Origin: Candidatus Accumulibacter conexus
Lineage (GTDB): Bacteria; Pseudomonadota; Gammaproteobacteria; Burkholderiales; Rhodocyclaceae
DNA length: 64,000 nucleotides
Assembly (NCBI GenBank): GCA_017592775.1
Contig: JAGFNJ010000030.1
Span: forward strand, 1 to 64,000
Direction of reading: 5' to 3'
Below, piece by piece: positions 62,195-64,000 of this stretch. The position numbers and the translations under genes are program-made. Each line of letters begins with the position of its first letter. The stretch's first letter is position 1. Below the pieces are notes generated by a model. The model had not been told where the DNA came from and made no database searches. It was given only the letters and a program-made list of their open reading frames with translations.

Positions 62195-63078
62195 TTCTTC
62201 TTCCCCCTGAGCCACATGCGAAAGGCGATCGAGACGCTGTTCATCGTCAGCACGAGTGCGATCAGCACCAGCGCGACGCCGAAGGGAACCTGCTCCGCGA
62301 TGCCCGGCACCTGCGTCGCCGTCACGAAGAGGTGCAGCGACAGCGCCATCGTCTGGTCAAAGACGCTCTGCGGCAGGAAGGGCGTGAAGAAGACGGCGCC
62401 GGTGAACATGATCGGCGCCGTCTCGCCGGCGGTGCGCGAGACTTCGAGAATGACGCCGGTGAGGATGCCGGTGATCGAGTTCGGCAGGACGACGCGGCGG
62501 ATCGTCTGCCAGCGCGTCGCACCCATGTTCCAGCACGCCTCGCGGAAAGCCGGCGGCACCGCCTGCAGCGACTCGCGCGTGGCGACGATGACCACCGGCA
62601 TGGTCATCACCGCCAGCGTCAGGCTGGCGGCGAGGATGCTGGTGCCGAACTTGAAGAAGAGGACGAAGGCGCCGAGCCCGAACAGCGCATGGACGATCGA
62701 CGGCACGCCGGCGAGGTTGATGATCGCCAGGTTGATGATGCGGGTGAACCAGTTGTCGCCGGCGTACTCGCTGAGGTAGATGGCGGCGAAGATGCCGATC
62801 GGCACCGACAGCAGCAGGGCGACGGTCACCAGCCAGATGGTCCCGAGCAGCGCCGGAAAGACGCCGCCGGTACGCATGCCGTCGGTCGGCGCCGAGAACA
62901 GGAACTCCCAGGAGATGGCGCTGCCGCCCTTCGCCAGCAGCGTGCCGAGGATCAGCAGCACCGGCGTGATCAGGAGCAGGGTCATCAGCCCGAAGAGCAG
63001 GCGGTAGCGTCGCTGGACGCGCGCGTTGTGCCGGTTCAGGTCGCTGGCCTGAAACAGCGCGGGGTTGGCGGTGTTCAT
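62188..63078 (-). CDS. pstA: Phosphate ABC transporter permease PstA
   Basis: 296 aa, about six helices. PstA features: ITPVLLILGTLLAKGGSAIS, a periplasmic loop with APTDGMRTGGVFPALLGT, the EAA loop EACWNMGATRWQTIRRVVLPNSITGI, and SRTAGETAPIMFTGAVFFTPFLP. Inner-membrane half of the phosphate channel with PstC. Starts 5 bp after pstC; overlaps the first pstB start by a few bases. Confidence 0.95.
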   Translation of the reverse strand: MNTANPALFQASDLNRHNARVQRRYRLLFGLMTLLLITPVLLILGTLLAKGGSAISWEFLFSAPTDGMRTGGVFPALLGTIWLVTVALLLSVPIGIFAAIYLSEYAGDNWFTRIINLAIINLAGVPSIVHALFGLGAFVLFFKFGTSILAASLTLAVMTMPVVIVATRESLQAVPPAFREACWNMGATRWQTIRRVVLPNSITGILTGVILEVSRTAGETAPIMFTGAVFFTPFLPQSVFDQTMALSLHLFVTATQVPGIAEQVPFGVALVLIALVLTMNSVSIAFRMWLRGKKKW

Positions 63079-63083
63079 TGTGC

Positions 63084-64000
63084 TTAACCTTTGCGGATGC
63101 CGCGCACGATCAGATCGGCGCTGAGGTTGATGATGAAGGTGACGAGGAAGAGGAAGATGCCGATGGTGAACAGCACCTGGTAGTGCTCGCCGCCGACGAC
63201 CGCTTCACCGAGTTCGGCGGCGATCGTCGCCGTCAGCGCGCGCACCGAATCGAAGATGCTGTCGGGTATGTTCACTGCGTGGCCGGTGGCCATCAGCACC
63301 GCCATCGTCTCGCCGAAGCCGCGGCCGACGCCGAGCAGGACGCCACCGAGGAGACCATTCTTCGCCGCCGGCAGCACCACCTTGTAGATCACCTGCCAGC
63401 GCGTCGCGCCCATCGCCTCAGCGGCCTCGCGGTAGCGGTCGGGAACGGCCTTCAGGGCATCCTCGGCGATCGAGGTCATGATCGGCGCCGCCATCAGGCC
63501 GAGGATGATGCCGGCGTTGAGGACGCAAAGGCCGACCGGGATGTCGAACCACTTGATCAGCAGCGGATTCATGATCACCAGGCCGATGAAACCCCAGACG
63601 ACCGACGGAATCGCGGCCAGCAGTTCGACCAGCACCTTCAGTGCCTCGCGGGTCTTGCCGCTGGCGAACTCGGCGATGTAAATGGCGGCGCCGAGCGAGA
63701 ACGGTACCGCGACCAGCATCGCCAGCCCGGTGACGCTGGCCGTTCCGGCCATCAGCGCGAGAATACCGTACTCCGGGTCCTCGGCATCGCTCGGCGACCA
63801 GTAGGGTGTGAGCAGGAACTCGCGGAAATCCATCTTCTCGAAAACGAAGCCGATTCCCTCCTTGGTGACGAAGAAGAAGATGCCGAGCACGAAGAGGATG
63901 GCCGAGATGCCGCAGACGAAGACGACGCCGGCAATCAGCTTGTCGAAATACCAGTCCGCGTTGCGGCGGTCGAAGTCCCCGGCCGGGCGTGCGTCGGTTG
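63084..64000 (-). CDS. pstC: Phosphate ABC transporter permease PstC (5' end outside the window)
   Basis: At least 305 codons, open to the right edge; the visible part begins TDARPAGDFDRRNADWYFDKL, so the true start lies beyond 64000. PstC features: periplasmic FREFLLTPYWSPSDAEDPEYGILALMAGT, EAA loop EAAEAMGATRWQVIYKVVLPAAKNGLLGG and GRGFGETMAVLMATGH. An internal GTG at 63890 would give a truncated protein and is not the start. Upstream pstS and any Pho box would be outside the window. Confidence 0.94.
   Translation of the reverse strand, partial: TDARPAGDFDRRNADWYFDKLIAGVVFVCGISAILFVLGIFFFVTKEGIGFVFEKMDFREFLLTPYWSPSDAEDPEYGILALMAGTASVTGLAMLVAVPFSLGAAIYIAEFASGKTREALKVLVELLAAIPSVVWGFIGLVIMNPLLIKWFDIPVGLCVLNAGIILGLMAAPIMTSIAEDALKAVPDRYREAAEAMGATRWQVIYKVVLPAAKNGLLGGVLLGVGRGFGETMAVLMATGHAVNIPDSIFDSVRALTATIAAELGEAVVGGEHYQVLFTIGIFLFLVTFIINLSADLIVRGIRKG

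Overview
The window is GC-rich DNA with housekeeping genes typical of a betaproteobacterium. The gene set (PPK2-type polyphosphate kinase, a Pst phosphate transporter with two ATPases, a PEP-CTERM protein behind a sigma-54 promoter, bacteriohemerythrin, aspartase with a dicarboxylate carrier, several c-di-GMP enzymes) fits the Rhodocyclales and 'Candidatus Accumulibacter'-like polyphosphate-accumulating organisms. That placement is inferred from gene content, not from a database comparison.

Region 1 (1-8226) is a defence operon read on the minus strand: hsdM, a HEPN toxin-like gene, a fused MNT-nucleotidyltransferase/HsdS gene, a reverse transcriptase of the Abi/UG type, and hsdR. Most junctions overlap by 4 nt or are separated by only a few bases. 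A tRNA-Asn gene and its terminator mark the upstream side. The reverse transcriptase gene is visibly less GC-rich than its surroundings.

Region 2 (8681-29501) is mostly core genome: an HD-GYP regulator, DAHP synthase, L33/L28, radC, coaBC-dut, dsbB, a fatty acid desaturase, an RstAB-like two-component pair, a pair of small coupled ORFs, an MscS channel, rsmB, a DUF3108 protein, purN, a DedA protein, mutL-miaA, fetAB and ppk2.

Region 3 (29844-44272) holds signalling and metabolism: an orphan periplasmic binding protein beside a large dCACHE/PAS/GAF/GGDEF/EAL protein, aspA with a Dcu carrier, an ECF sigma/cupin/SRPBCC operon preceded by a 14-bp perfect hairpin, hemerythrin, a dual-specificity phosphatase-like protein, a PQQ-type sugar dehydrogenase, a YkgJ-type protein and pcm.

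Region 4 (44338-55004) is a second accessory/defence cluster: a UvrD-like helicase with an N-terminal RelE/ParE-like segment and ankyrin repeats, a BrnT/BrnA toxin-antitoxin pair with a palindromic operator, and a four-gene, fully 4-nt-overlapping operon: Res-like helicase/nuclease, stand-alone VapC PIN toxin, Mod-like DNA methyltransferase, pRiA4b ORF-3-like protein.

Region 5 (55254-64000) has rutE, a PEP-CTERM/DUF4114 protein under a consensus sigma-54 promoter, a decayed NSS transporter, a DUF1499 protein, a polar amino acid ABC transporter and the pst operon, whose pstC runs off the right edge. The two PstB proteins have complementary lost motifs, which predicts an obligate asymmetric heterodimer.

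The strongest candidates for undescribed biology are the type I restriction operon carrying both a HEPN-MNT module fused into HsdS and a reverse transcriptase, the res-vapC-mod-pRiA4b operon, and the complementary PstB pair.
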